Positions 25,034 to 32,214 of a stretch of 35,854 nucleotides of DNA are shown here, in pieces. The notes under the pieces are model-generated. The model saw nothing but the letters and a program-made list of their open reading frames with translations, was not told where the DNA came from and made no database searches. The translations under genes were made by a program, and so were the position numbers. The stretch covers positions 1 to 35,854 of the forward strand of contig JAUXXD010000009.1 of NCBI GenBank assembly GCA_030681265.1. The letters are read 5' to 3'. Numbering within the stretch: position 1 is the stretch's first letter; every line of letters starts with the position of its first letter. This DNA comes from Candidatus Didemnitutus sp. GTDB lineage: Bacteria; Verrucomicrobiota; Verrucomicrobiia; Opitutales; Opitutaceae.

Positions 25034-25085
25034 GATGCGCGCGCTTGCCTTCGGGGCCATTCGTCCTTCAAAAAGACGCGTTCCG

Positions 25086-25337
25086 ATGGCCACCTACGTT
25101 TACGAAACCCTACCGCAACAGTCGGGCGTCACGCCGCGTCGCTTCGAAGTCGTGCAAAGCATGAAAGACGCTCCGCTCCAGCGCGACCCCGTGACAGGCG
25201 AACCGGTGCGGCGGGTGATTACAGGCGGTTTCGGTTTGATGGGCGTGGGACCGCCCGCCGCCGAAGCGCCCGCGGCGAGCGGTGGTTGTGGTGCTGGTTG
25301 CGCGTGTCATCCCGGATCGCGTATTCCGCCACTGTGA
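25086..25337 (+). CDS. FmdB-like small protein lacking the zinc-ribbon cysteines
   Basis: An 83-residue protein. Its first 50 residues follow the FmdB/CxxC_CxxC zinc-ribbon pattern (MATYVYE..., FEVVQSMKDAPLQ, GEPVRRVITGGFG) but have no cysteines where the family has two CxxC pairs. Instead the C-terminus carries a GGCGAGCACHPG cluster with three Cys and one His after an Ala/Pro linker. The start is placed at the ATG that gives the family N-terminus; the ATG at 25035 would add 17 unrelated residues. Function is unknown for the family. The loss of the ribbon ligands with a new terminal Cys cluster is unusual. It converges on the MazG-like gene with a 4-bp gap. Confidence 0.72.
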   Translation: MATYVYETLPQQSGVTPRRFEVVQSMKDAPLQRDPVTGEPVRRVITGGFGLMGVGPPAAEAPAASGGCGAGCACHPGSRIPPL

Positions 25338-25341
25338 GCAA

Positions 25342-25710
25342 TTAGAGCTCCGTGTATTTGTCGGAGCGACCGCGCGCTTTTTCCACGGGATATTTCGCGG
25401 CGTTTTTCGCGAGCTTGGCGTCGATCGCCGCCGCCACATCGATGCCGGTGATGTTAGCAAATTCGAGCGCGTAGATGATGACGTCGGCGAGTTCGTCGGC
25501 GATTTCTTCGCGTTTGGCGGGCGCTTGCGCGACGGTGGCGGACGCGGCGGAGTCACTCCAGAGAAAGTGCTCCATCAATTCGCCCGCTTCGGCGGCGAGG
25601 GCCATGCTGAGATTTTTCGGCGAGTGAAATTGCTCCCAATCCCGCTCGCGCGCAAAGGCGAGGACGCGAGCGCGGAGGACGGCGACGGTGGCGGAGTCAT
25701 CATGCATCAT
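25342..25710 (-). CDS. MazG-like nucleotide pyrophosphohydrolase
   Basis: A 122-residue all-alpha NTP pyrophosphohydrolase of the MazG-like group, predicted to hydrolyse (d)NTPs, often non-canonical ones or dCTP, to the monophosphate. The metal-binding pattern EAGELMEHF, then EEIADELADV, is present. The segment RERDWEQFHSPKNLSMALAAE is highly typical of this small family, which forms dimers. The start is uncertain: the ATG pair at 25710/25707 gives the usual family N-terminus, and an in-frame ATG at 25767 would add 19 residues. No ribosome-binding site settles it. It is divergent from hsp20, separated by about 340 bases. Confidence 0.9.
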   Translation of the reverse strand: MMHDDSATVAVLRARVLAFARERDWEQFHSPKNLSMALAAEAGELMEHFLWSDSAASATVAQAPAKREEIADELADVIIYALEFANITGIDVAAAIDAKLAKNAAKYPVEKARGRSDKYTEL

Positions 25711-25767
25711 GCGCGCGAACGTGGCGTGACCGAACCGCGGGGGCAAGCGCGGCGCGAAAAGCGTCAT

Positions 25768-26053
25768 AGTCGGATTTCGCTCAATATCCCACTTGTTGCG
25801 CCGATATTTGTATGTAGGTTCGACCCAACCTCATGGCACCGGCTTCCACAATTCAACGTCCCAATCGCGGCGCTTCGTTTACGAAGGCCGCGCTTGTCGT
25901 TGCTCAGCAGCATTCGCTGCAACGGATGTGCCCGTGCGTCGCCATTTGGTCTAAACAAATCACCGACGCGGGCTGCCTGGCCTGACGGACTAACCGACCC
26001 ACGGAAAAGTCCTTCGCTTCCAGGAGACCCGCCGGTAACCACCGACGAGCCCT
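25768..26053 (+). other. Upstream region of hsp20 with a possible 50-codon ORF
   Basis: This stretch separates the MazG-like gene from hsp20. An ATG at 25833 opens a 50-residue frame ending in TGA at 25983-25985 (begins MAPASTIQRPNRG, ends TDAGCLA, contains CPC). It could be a small protein or a leader peptide, but there is no clear ribosome-binding site or known family. AGGAG at about 26022 is too far from the hsp20 ATG to serve it directly. No CIRCE element is visible. I see no convincing thermosensor fold by eye. Confidence 0.3.
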
Positions 26054-26449
26054 ATGCGTATGCATACGATCAACCCACCAGTCCCTCGCCTTATCGCCGC
26101 CGCCGCGGATTCCTCGCCTGAATTCCGCCAGCCGCAGTATGAATGCACGTTGTTGCCACACGGGATGAAAATCGAGGTCTGCATTCCGGGCGTCGAAGCC
26201 TCCGGCGTCGAAATCACGTCGCGTGGTCCGGACTTGGTCGTGCTCGCTCACAAGCCGCATCCCGTGCGCGTCAATTGGCAAGCGCTCCACCTCGAAGCCG
26301 CACAGCGCGACTATGAACTCAAGCTGCGGCTGGGCCACGGCCTCGACTTGTCCGAGTTAACCGCCGAGATGGCGAATGGCATTCTGACGATCATGGTGCC
26401 GAAGCGTCACCATTTCGTAACGAACTTGGTTACCCAACACGTGGCATAG
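26054..26449 (+). CDS. Hsp20/alpha-crystallin-family small heat-shock protein
   Basis: A 131-residue holdase-type chaperone candidate. The alpha-crystallin domain covers about residues 28-117: YECTLLPHGMKIEVCIPGVEASGVEI at its start and ELTAEMANGILTIMVPK at its end, which is the conserved A.x.NGvL.i..PK strand. The N-terminal arm (about 27 residues) and the C-terminal tail after the domain are short. The usual IxI oligomerisation motif is not obvious in the tail, so oligomer form may differ from canonical Hsp20. ATG 26054 is used; ATG 26060 is an alternative. A strong terminator follows, so it is probably monocistronic. Confidence 0.85.
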   Translation: MRMHTINPPVPRLIAAAADSSPEFRQPQYECTLLPHGMKIEVCIPGVEASGVEITSRGPDLVVLAHKPHPVRVNWQALHLEAAQRDYELKLRLGHGLDLSELTAEMANGILTIMVPKRHHFVTNLVTQHVA

Positions 26450-26475
26450 AACCAGCTAAGTTGGAGCCAACACTT

Positions 26476-26492
26476 CCTCCGCATAGCGGAGG
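26476..26492 (+). terminator. 7-bp hairpin downstream of hsp20
   Basis: CCTCCGC, ATA, GCGGAGG forms a perfect 7-bp stem 27 bases after the hsp20 stop. It is followed by TTT and then Gs rather than a long T-run. It may be a 3'-end stabiliser or weak terminator ahead of the stronger one at 26514. Confidence 0.4.
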
Positions 26493-26513
26493 TTTGGGGG
26501 TAAGAAAGCAATG

Positions 26514-26549
26514 GCGGGCCGTCCAGGGGTGGGCGGCCCGCTTCTTTTT
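26514..26549 (+). terminator. Rho-independent terminator after hsp20
   Basis: GCGGGCC (26514-26520) pairs with GGCCCGC (26535-26541) around a 14-base loop and is followed directly by TTCTTTTT. The stem is GC-only and the T-run is on the plus strand, giving a canonical intrinsic terminator for hsp20. Confidence 0.78.
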
Positions 26550-26878
26550 GGGGGAGTCGCGCACTGTGCGTGAATAAATCTGACGTTCGTCGCGTGATTT
26601 CGCAAAATCGTGGGAACTTCCGCGAGCGTGGCGGGTTCTGACCTCTAACACCTAGCTCTAGCCGAACATGACGCACTTCCCGCACCAACTTCGCCGCACC
26701 GACGCCAAGTCGCCCGCGGCCCGCACTCCCGCCTCCGATTTGGCGAGCGATGTGACGTGGGGGCGACCAGTTTTCCGCGCTCCGCAACTCAAGTTGCAAC
26801 AGCCGCACGCGCCTCTCGCCTTCACGGCCAAACGCGTAACGCGCAACACACGCAGTCGCTCGGCCGCGCGCTCGTAAT
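26550..26878. other. Gene-free stretch between hsp20 terminator and rlmJ
   Basis: About 330 bases with no recognisable gene. A 69-codon plus-strand frame (ATG 26668 to TAA 26875-26877) encodes a basic, Arg/Pro/Ala-rich peptide of no known family, and long minus-strand frames cross the same DNA. Without a ribosome-binding site or family match I treat these as probable chance frames. The plus frame ends two bases before the rlmJ stop, which is the only reason to keep it in view. No tRNA or terminator-like fold is evident here. Confidence 0.4.
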
Positions 26879-27754
26879 TTAGCGCTCCGGCACCGGCCAA
26901 CTCACGCGCGCCGCGCCACCCGCATCCTGTTTCAACAATGCCGCGAGTGGCGGCAGGATGGCGCGAAATTCTTCGTCGATCCGCCACGGCGGATTCAGCA
27001 CGAGCAACCCGCAACCTTTCATGCGCACTTGGGACGCCTCGCTGGCGATCTGCAGTTCCGCGCACAACATCGGAGGTGCCGCCTGCGCAGACGCGAGTGC
27101 CGCAATGAAGTTATCACACCGCGCCCGCTCAGTGATCGGATACCAAATCGCATAGGTGCCGCTCGGAAAGCGACGTTGCGCCGCGGCCATTGCGTCGACG
27201 ATGTCGGCAAACTCCGTGGCGCTTTCAAATGGCGGATCGATCAACACGAGCGCGCGTTTCTCCGGTGGTGGCAAAAACGCCTTTAGCCCCGTGTAGCCAT
27301 CCATTGCGCACACTTTGACGCCCGGTTGTCCGCCGATTTCAAAATCCAGCGCTTCCGCGTCGTCTTCGCGCAGTTCGCAGAGCACGGCGCGATCCTGAGG
27401 ACGCAACGCGCATCGCGCGACCCACGGCGAACCGGGGTAGACGCGGATTTCAGCATCATCGCCCGTCTTGCGCAGGTTGAACGCCTTACTCGCCTGCAAA
27501 AGTGGCGCGAGCTCCGCGGGTAATTGCGCCGCTTCCCACAGCCGGCCGATGCCGGCGGGCCATTCAGGCGCTCGCTCACGACCATCAGGCAAAACTCCGG
27601 ATGTCGTCAGATCGTAACCGCCACGGCCAGCGTGCGTGTCAAGATAGAGGAAGCCCTTTTCTTTGCGCTGCATGCCGCCGATGAGGCTGAGCAGCAACGC
27701 GTGTTTGAAGACGTCGGCGTAATTGCCCGCGTGGTAGTGATGCCGGTAATTCAT
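26879..27754 (-). CDS. rlmJ: 23S rRNA (adenine(2030)-N(6))-methyltransferase RlmJ
   Basis: RlmJ methylates A2030 of 23S rRNA with SAM. The 291-residue product starts with the family hallmark MNYRHHYHAGNYADVFKH, then LDTHAGRGGYDL (motif I region), VLIDPPFES (the DPPF/Y catalytic motif) and LLVLNPPW near the C-terminus. Length is typical. The start ATG is fixed by the conserved N-terminus. It lies eight bases downstream of the YhcH-family gene on the minus strand, so both are probably one transcript, though no functional link is known. Confidence 0.95.
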   Translation of the reverse strand: MNYRHHYHAGNYADVFKHALLLSLIGGMQRKEKGFLYLDTHAGRGGYDLTTSGVLPDGRERAPEWPAGIGRLWEAAQLPAELAPLLQASKAFNLRKTGDDAEIRVYPGSPWVARCALRPQDRAVLCELREDDAEALDFEIGGQPGVKVCAMDGYTGLKAFLPPPEKRALVLIDPPFESATEFADIVDAMAAAQRRFPSGTYAIWYPITERARCDNFIAALASAQAAPPMLCAELQIASEASQVRMKGCGLLVLNPPWRIDEEFRAILPPLAALLKQDAGGAARVSWPVPER

Positions 27755-27762
27755 GGTGCGAT

Positions 27763-28260
27763 TCAGGCGACCGGCACTTTGACGACTGTCTTGCGCACGA
27801 AGCGATCGACGCCGGGCAAATGCAACGAAGGCATGTGTCCGTCAGACGGGAAAAACAGCGCCGCATCACCCGCGCGCATCACGAGTCGCGACGCCAACGG
27901 CACGTCGGTGGCAAATTTGATCAAATCGCGCTCAGCGACGAAGTCGGTTGTCGGCGTGAGGCGGTCGATTTCCTCGACCTCCATTAATTCCGCGCCGGTG
28001 ACGATGACTTGCACGTCGATGTAGCGGCGATGCGCTTCGAAAAATCCTTCGCTGCGCGGTTTGGCGAGGTAGGCTTGTTCGAGGGCGAAAGTGCCGTCGG
28101 CAAGTTCGACGCGTTCCGTCGCACCCTCAGCCACCGCGAGAATGCGGGTGTGCGTCTCCGAGCCGACGCGCAAGGCCTCTGCCACATAGTCAAAAGCAGC
28201 GGCGAAACGCGCAGCGTTGTTCTGCGCGCGGAGTGATGCAAAGGGACCAAACTGAGCCAT
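27763..28260 (-). CDS. YhcH/YjgK/YiaL family protein (DUF386)
   Basis: A 165-residue cupin-fold protein of the YhcH/YjgK/YiaL family, some members of which are linked to sialic-acid or sugar-acid metabolism. Conserved text includes HRRYIDVQVIVTGAELMEV (substrate/metal-site His), FFPSDGHMPSLHLPG and VRKTVVKVPV at the C-terminus, which together define the family. The start ATG 28260 gives MAQFGPFASL; an upstream ATG at 28311 would add 17 residues and is less likely. The neighbouring rlmJ gives no metabolic hint. A sugar-acid isomerase or mutarotase-like role is possible but not shown by sequence. Confidence 0.87.
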   Translation of the reverse strand: MAQFGPFASLRAQNNAARFAAAFDYVAEALRVGSETHTRILAVAEGATERVELADGTFALEQAYLAKPRSEGFFEAHRRYIDVQVIVTGAELMEVEEIDRLTPTTDFVAERDLIKFATDVPLASRLVMRAGDAALFFPSDGHMPSLHLPGVDRFVRKTVVKVPVA

Positions 28261-28471
28261 GCGCCGAGAATTGCCCACGGCTGGGGCGCGGCAAGAGTGA
28301 TTCCCGTGCACCCCCCAAATCGTGTTTTCGACGATGAGACGCCGAACGGAGGCCGGCCCGAGGTGCCCGATATGGCAAATTACGGCTAGCTAATGTCAAA
28401 ATAACAGAGGATATTTCGGCCGGGTGACGTAATATTGTCGCTCGGTTCATCTTAACCAAAACCCATCCATT

Positions 28472-28666
28472 ATGAAAAACACGCTCCGTCTCGCCGGCCT
28501 CCTCGCCGCCCTCTCCTTAACCGTCTTCGCCTTCGCTGGCGACGACAAGAAAGCCGCTGATTGCAAGGATGGCAAAGACGCCTCGGCCTGCTGCAAAGCG
28601 GACAAGAAGGACGCCTGCTGCAAAGCGGACAAGAAGGACGCCGACAAGACTCCAGAGAAGAAGTAA
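28472..28666 (+). CDS. Small secreted Cys/Lys/Asp-rich protein
   Basis: A 64-residue precursor with a clear signal peptide (about 1-22, cut after AFA) and a mature part of about 42 residues rich in Lys, Asp, Ala and Cys. Five cysteines are present: C31, C40, C41, C49 and C50. A nine-residue unit CCKADKKDA is repeated exactly. It is not a known family to me. The composition suggests a periplasmic or exported metal-binding or redox peptide, which is inference. It is monocistronic by structure: a terminator follows. No Shine-Dalgarno is evident before the ATG. Similar small Lys/Asp/Cys-rich secreted peptides appear in other Verrucomicrobia in my recollection, without a known role. Confidence 0.75.
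   Translation: MKNTLRLAGLLAALSLTVFAFAGDDKKAADCKDGKDASACCKADKKDACCKADKKDADKTPEKK
28589..28642 (+). repeat. Perfect 27-bp tandem duplication
   Basis: Two identical adjacent 27-base units (28589-28615 and 28616-28642) in frame within the small secreted protein gene, each encoding CCKADKKDA. Being identical at DNA level, third positions included, they look like a recent duplication or slippage product. Confidence 0.9.
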
Positions 28667-28693
28667 GTCGCGGCAACTCGCTCCTGAATTTTC

Positions 28694-28730
28694 ATGGCCC
28701 GCTCCTTTCGGGGATCGGGCCATTTGTTTG
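28694..28730 (+). terminator. Rho-independent terminator after the small secreted protein
   Basis: ATGGCCCG (28694-28701) pairs with CGGGCCAT (28716-28723) around a 14-base loop, followed by TTGTTTG. The 8-bp stem plus T-rich tail lies 27 bases after the stop of the small gene and 47 bases before the PEP-CTERM gene start, so it separates the two transcription units. Confidence 0.7.
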
Positions 28731-28776
28731 CAACAAAAGCTTGTTCCGTTGCGGCGGTTGCCGTAGTTTTACCGCC

Positions 28777-31700
28777 ATGAAATCGCGCGTCGGCTGGCTA
28801 GCATTTCTCATTTTGGTCGGTGCGGTCACGCAAGCGGTAGCACAGGCGATTACGGAATCCGGTCCGGCATTCGTCTGGTCCGGTCAGGGTTTCTCGGGTT
28901 CGTTTGATGATCAGAAGAATTGGGTTGGTAAAGTCGTGCCGAACGCGACCACGGGCACCGACCAGCTCAGCTTCCCGACCGCGCGCAATAATTTCGTCTT
29001 CCTCAACACCTCGCTCGATGTCGGCGGCATGGTCGTCGGCGACCATTTTCATTTTAGCGGGTATTCCCTCACTTACACTCTCCGGTCCGGCGGACTCGTC
29101 TTCGCTCCGGCCGATCCGTTCACGCATCTCGCCTTTGAAGGTAACTTCAATTTCGTGCTCGGAGCGAACCAAACGTGGCACATCGCAGCCGGCTCGACAG
29201 AAGTTTATGTGCCGCTAAGCGGCACCGGCACGCTGACCAAGTCCGGGGCGGGGCAACTTGTGTTGCAAAACAGCAACTCCAACTCCGGCGGCATCGTGCA
29301 CAACGAAGGCCGACTGGTCGTCAACGGATTTGGCGGCGAAAACCTTGCCACGAGCGCCCTCGGCACCGGCGCGCTGACGATAGGCCCTCTGCCGCAAGTG
29401 GCCGGCGTCACATTCCGCGACGAGGAATCCTCCTTCATTGCCCAGCATGACTCCGCCCCTGTGATCGAGTTTCGTTCTCACTCCTACGGCCGGAACGGTC
29501 AGGGCGGCACGACGGAAACCGTCGGCATTTTCGAACTGCCGGTTGTCGTGGGCAACGATATTTTCCTCAACGGCCACCTGACGACGCGCAATGACACGGA
29601 CGTCATCCTGACGGGCAATGTGACCCTCAACACCTCCTCCGTTATCCGCGCCGATGGCTCGCCCCTCTTCATTACGGGTCCAATCGGCGAAGCATCCCCG
29701 AACACGATGCTCTCGGTCAACGCGACCACCCCAGTCATCCTCTCCGGCAACAATTCCTACTCCGGCGGCACACACGTCGACGGCGGCATGCTGATTTTTC
29801 ACCCGATGGAAAGCAGCCCGATTCCCGCCAACGGATTTCTCACCACCTCACACAGCGGCTACATCGGCTACGCGGCCAGCTCGAACGTGGTCAACGGCTT
29901 CCTCAACCACTTCGATCCCGCCAACACGCACGGCACGATCGGTTTTGACACCGATCCGAAGCGCGTGAACGCCAACATCGTGGAGCACGACATCGACCTG
30001 ACCGGCTTCAGCCCCACGGCCCGCCTCGGCTCGGTAACGAGAGCCGTGCTCGTCGGCACCATTACGCCCCAAGGCGCGGACTATCGCTTCGGCGGTGGCG
30101 GTGGCGAACTCACTGTCGCCAGCCCACTCGACGCTAATCGTAATCTCTCCGTCACCTCCGCCCCGGATCTGCCGCTCACGCTGCGCCTAACGAATACCTC
30201 CACTAATTTCAACGGCACCATCTACGCACATAATTCCGGCGTGATTTTGGACGCCAATGTGCCCCTCCCCGCCGGCCTCAACAACCTCATCGCCGGCCCC
30301 GGCGGCTACATCGGCACAGCCACTGTCGGCCACTCGGTCAACGCCGTCGCCCTCAACGCCTACCTCGCCCACTTTCCCGTCACCACCAACGGCATGATCG
30401 GCTTCGATCTCGAGCCCGCCGCCGAAGGCGCGCGTGTCGTCGATCTCACCGGAGCTTCCCTCAGCACCTTTGCCACCGCCTATTTCGGCACGAGCTCATT
30501 CTTCTACGACAACGAACTCGATCGCGTTTCCGGTGCCGGCGTGCGGTTCATCGGCACCATCGCGCCCAACACCGACCTCAAGCACCGGTTCGCCGCCTTC
30601 AAGGGCGGCGCGCTCGAAGTTGCTGGCACCCTCACCGGCAACGCCCTCGCCATCGGCCACCCCGAGTGGTTTAGCACTTTCGGCGATCGCCTGCGCGAAC
30701 AATATTCCAGCGTGACCATCTCCGGCGACAACGCCGGCAGCCTCGCCAACGGCACCACGCTTTACAGCGGGCACCTCCTACTCGGCCAATCCAACGGCAC
30801 CCTCGGCACCGACCCCACCTCTGCCTTGGGCAGCGGGCCCCTCATGATCGCCCCCGCGAATTTCATCATCGCTGGCGATCACGATGGTTTTTACCCGCTC
30901 CTGTCCTCCGCTCGCGATAATTTGATTTTCAACAATCCCGTCGTGCTCAACGGCAGCCTAGCCATCGGCGGCAGCCGCAGCTTCGCTATCAACGGCCCGA
31001 TTTCCGGCTCCGGATTGATCGACATCGGCGAAGATAGCGAAGGGCCCTTTACCGTCACGATCAGTGGCAACAATTCGTTCCGTGGCGGATTCTATGTGCG
31101 CGAAGCCGCAAGCGTGATTTTCGCCTCCGACACAGCCACCGGCCAGGGACCGCTTGGTTTCGGTTCAACCGTCGGCAACGGCTTCGTCCAATTTAACACT
31201 GCCGCGCCCGTCGTGCACGGGCTGCGTAACAACAACAGCTACAACTACGTCAACCTTGTGCTGACGCAGGACAATACGGTCCTGACTATCGCCGAAGAAG
31301 CCAAGGGCAACTTCTCCGGCTTCATTTCCTCGGAAGCCCCCGGCAACAGCGCCCGCATCGTGAAAACCGGCACGGGCACACTCTCCTTCGACAACGGCGG
31401 CCTCAATATCACCAACGGCACGCCCGAAAACTCGCTTATCGGCAGTCCGTTAGTCGGGCTCGAGATCAACCAAGGCACGCTGATCATCGGCCCGGGGTTC
31501 TATGTTTCCGGCTCCGCCTCCCACATCTGGCTCAACGGTGGCTCCCTCGTGCTGCAAGGCGGTCAAGGCCTCTACAATCCCCTCGTCGTCTCGAGCGGTG
31601 CACTCAGCGGCAGCGGTTATTATTCCACCGCGACCATCGGTGCAGGCGCAGCAATCTCGCCCGGCACCGGCGGCAATGGCGGCCAGATTGGCTTCCTCAG

Positions 31701-32187
31701 CTTCAACCACCTCACGCTCGGCGGCGGCGGTATTTACGAGTGGCATATCCAGAGTGCCAATCCCGGTTCCTTCAATTCCCGTGACCAAATTTCGATCAAC
31801 ACTCCCAGCACTCTCGAGATCGTCGCAACGGCTGCGCAGCCCTTTGTCATCCAACCCGTCACGCTCGATTCCGCTGGCGTCGGTGGTATCCTCGGCGATG
31901 TGCAGCCCGGGCAATTCTACTCTTGGACGCTCATTTCCTATCAAAGCATCACCGGCCCCACTCAGTTGATTAATCCCGAAAATTTCCTCCTCGATACCAC
32001 GCAATTCCAGACGTCGATGGGCGGCACGTTCTCGCTCCAGCTCACCTCCCTCTCCGGCAACGGCGAGCTGTTACTGAACTTTACCGCCGTGCCCGAACCC
32101 TCCACCTACGTGCTCCTCGCCCTCGGTCTCGGCTTCGTGATTTTCCAAGTGCGCCGCCAGTCGCGCGCCAAGCGCGACCGCGCTTAA
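28777..32187 (+). CDS. PEP-CTERM-anchored exported protein with autotransporter-type repeats
   Basis: A 1136-residue exported protein. The signal peptide is MKSRVGWLAFLILVGAVTQAVAQ-like (about 1-22). The body is rich in Gly, Asn, Ser and Thr and contains autotransporter-associated motifs such as SGNNSYSGGTHVDGG, TISGNNSFRGGFYV and TLTKSGAGQLVLQ, consistent with a beta-helix. The C-terminus has VPEPSTYVLLALGLGFVIFQVRR followed by basic residues: the PEP motif, a transmembrane helix and a basic tail recognised by exosortase. No exosortase gene is in the window. Two internal modules of about 150 residues begin around residue 361 and 510. The ATG at 28777 supplies the signal peptide. It is presumably a surface or matrix protein; no catalytic motif is seen. 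Confidence 0.9.
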   Translation: MKSRVGWLAFLILVGAVTQAVAQAITESGPAFVWSGQGFSGSFDDQKNWVGKVVPNATTGTDQLSFPTARNNFVFLNTSLDVGGMVVGDHFHFSGYSLTYTLRSGGLVFAPADPFTHLAFEGNFNFVLGANQTWHIAAGSTEVYVPLSGTGTLTKSGAGQLVLQNSNSNSGGIVHNEGRLVVNGFGGENLATSALGTGALTIGPLPQVAGVTFRDEESSFIAQHDSAPVIEFRSHSYGRNGQGGTTETVGIFELPVVVGNDIFLNGHLTTRNDTDVILTGNVTLNTSSVIRADGSPLFITGPIGEASPNTMLSVNATTPVILSGNNSYSGGTHVDGGMLIFHPMESSPIPANGFLTTSHSGYIGYAASSNVVNGFLNHFDPANTHGTIGFDTDPKRVNANIVEHDIDLTGFSPTARLGSVTRAVLVGTITPQGADYRFGGGGGELTVASPLDANRNLSVTSAPDLPLTLRLTNTSTNFNGTIYAHNSGVILDANVPLPAGLNNLIAGPGGYIGTATVGHSVNAVALNAYLAHFPVTTNGMIGFDLEPAAEGARVVDLTGASLSTFATAYFGTSSFFYDNELDRVSGAGVRFIGTIAPNTDLKHRFAAFKGGALEVAGTLTGNALAIGHPEWFSTFGDRLREQYSSVTISGDNAGSLANGTTLYSGHLLLGQSNGTLGTDPTSALGSGPLMIAPANFIIAGDHDGFYPLLSSARDNLIFNNPVVLNGSLAIGGSRSFAINGPISGSGLIDIGEDSEGPFTVTISGNNSFRGGFYVREAASVIFASDTATGQGPLGFGSTVGNGFVQFNTAAPVVHGLRNNNSYNYVNLVLTQDNTVLTIAEEAKGNFSGFISSEAPGNSARIVKTGTGTLSFDNGGLNITNGTPENSLIGSPLVGLEINQGTLIIGPGFYVSGSASHIWLNGGSLVLQGGQGLYNPLVVSSGALSGSGYYSTATIGAGAAISPGTGGNGGQIGFLSFNHLTLGGGGIYEWHIQSANPGSFNSRDQISINTPSTLEIVATAAQPFVIQPVTLDSAGVGGILGDVQPGQFYSWTLISYQSITGPTQLINPENFLLDTTQFQTSMGGTFSLQLTSLSGNGELLLNFTAVPEPSTYVLLALGLGFVIFQVRRQSRAKRDRA

Positions 32188-32192
32188 CGCGC

Positions 32193-32214
32193 CGCGCCGT
32201 CACTTCACGGCGCG
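32193..32214. terminator. 8-bp hairpin between convergent genes
   Basis: CGCGCCGT, CACTTC, ACGGCGCG is a perfect 8-bp GC-rich stem spanning the gap after the PEP-CTERM gene and the stop codon of the convergent membrane-protein gene (stop at 32200-32202). There is no T-run, so bidirectional termination is probable but not canonical. Confidence 0.45.

Noticed and set aside
25282-26121. 279-codon plus-strand frame across the MazG-like gene and the hsp20 upstream region
   Set aside because: It is antisense to the MazG-like gene, then runs through intergenic DNA into another frame of hsp20; no coherent domain.
26668-26877. 69-codon basic plus-strand ORF before rlmJ
   Set aside because: No ribosome-binding site, no family match, overlapping open frames on the opposite strand; most likely a chance frame.
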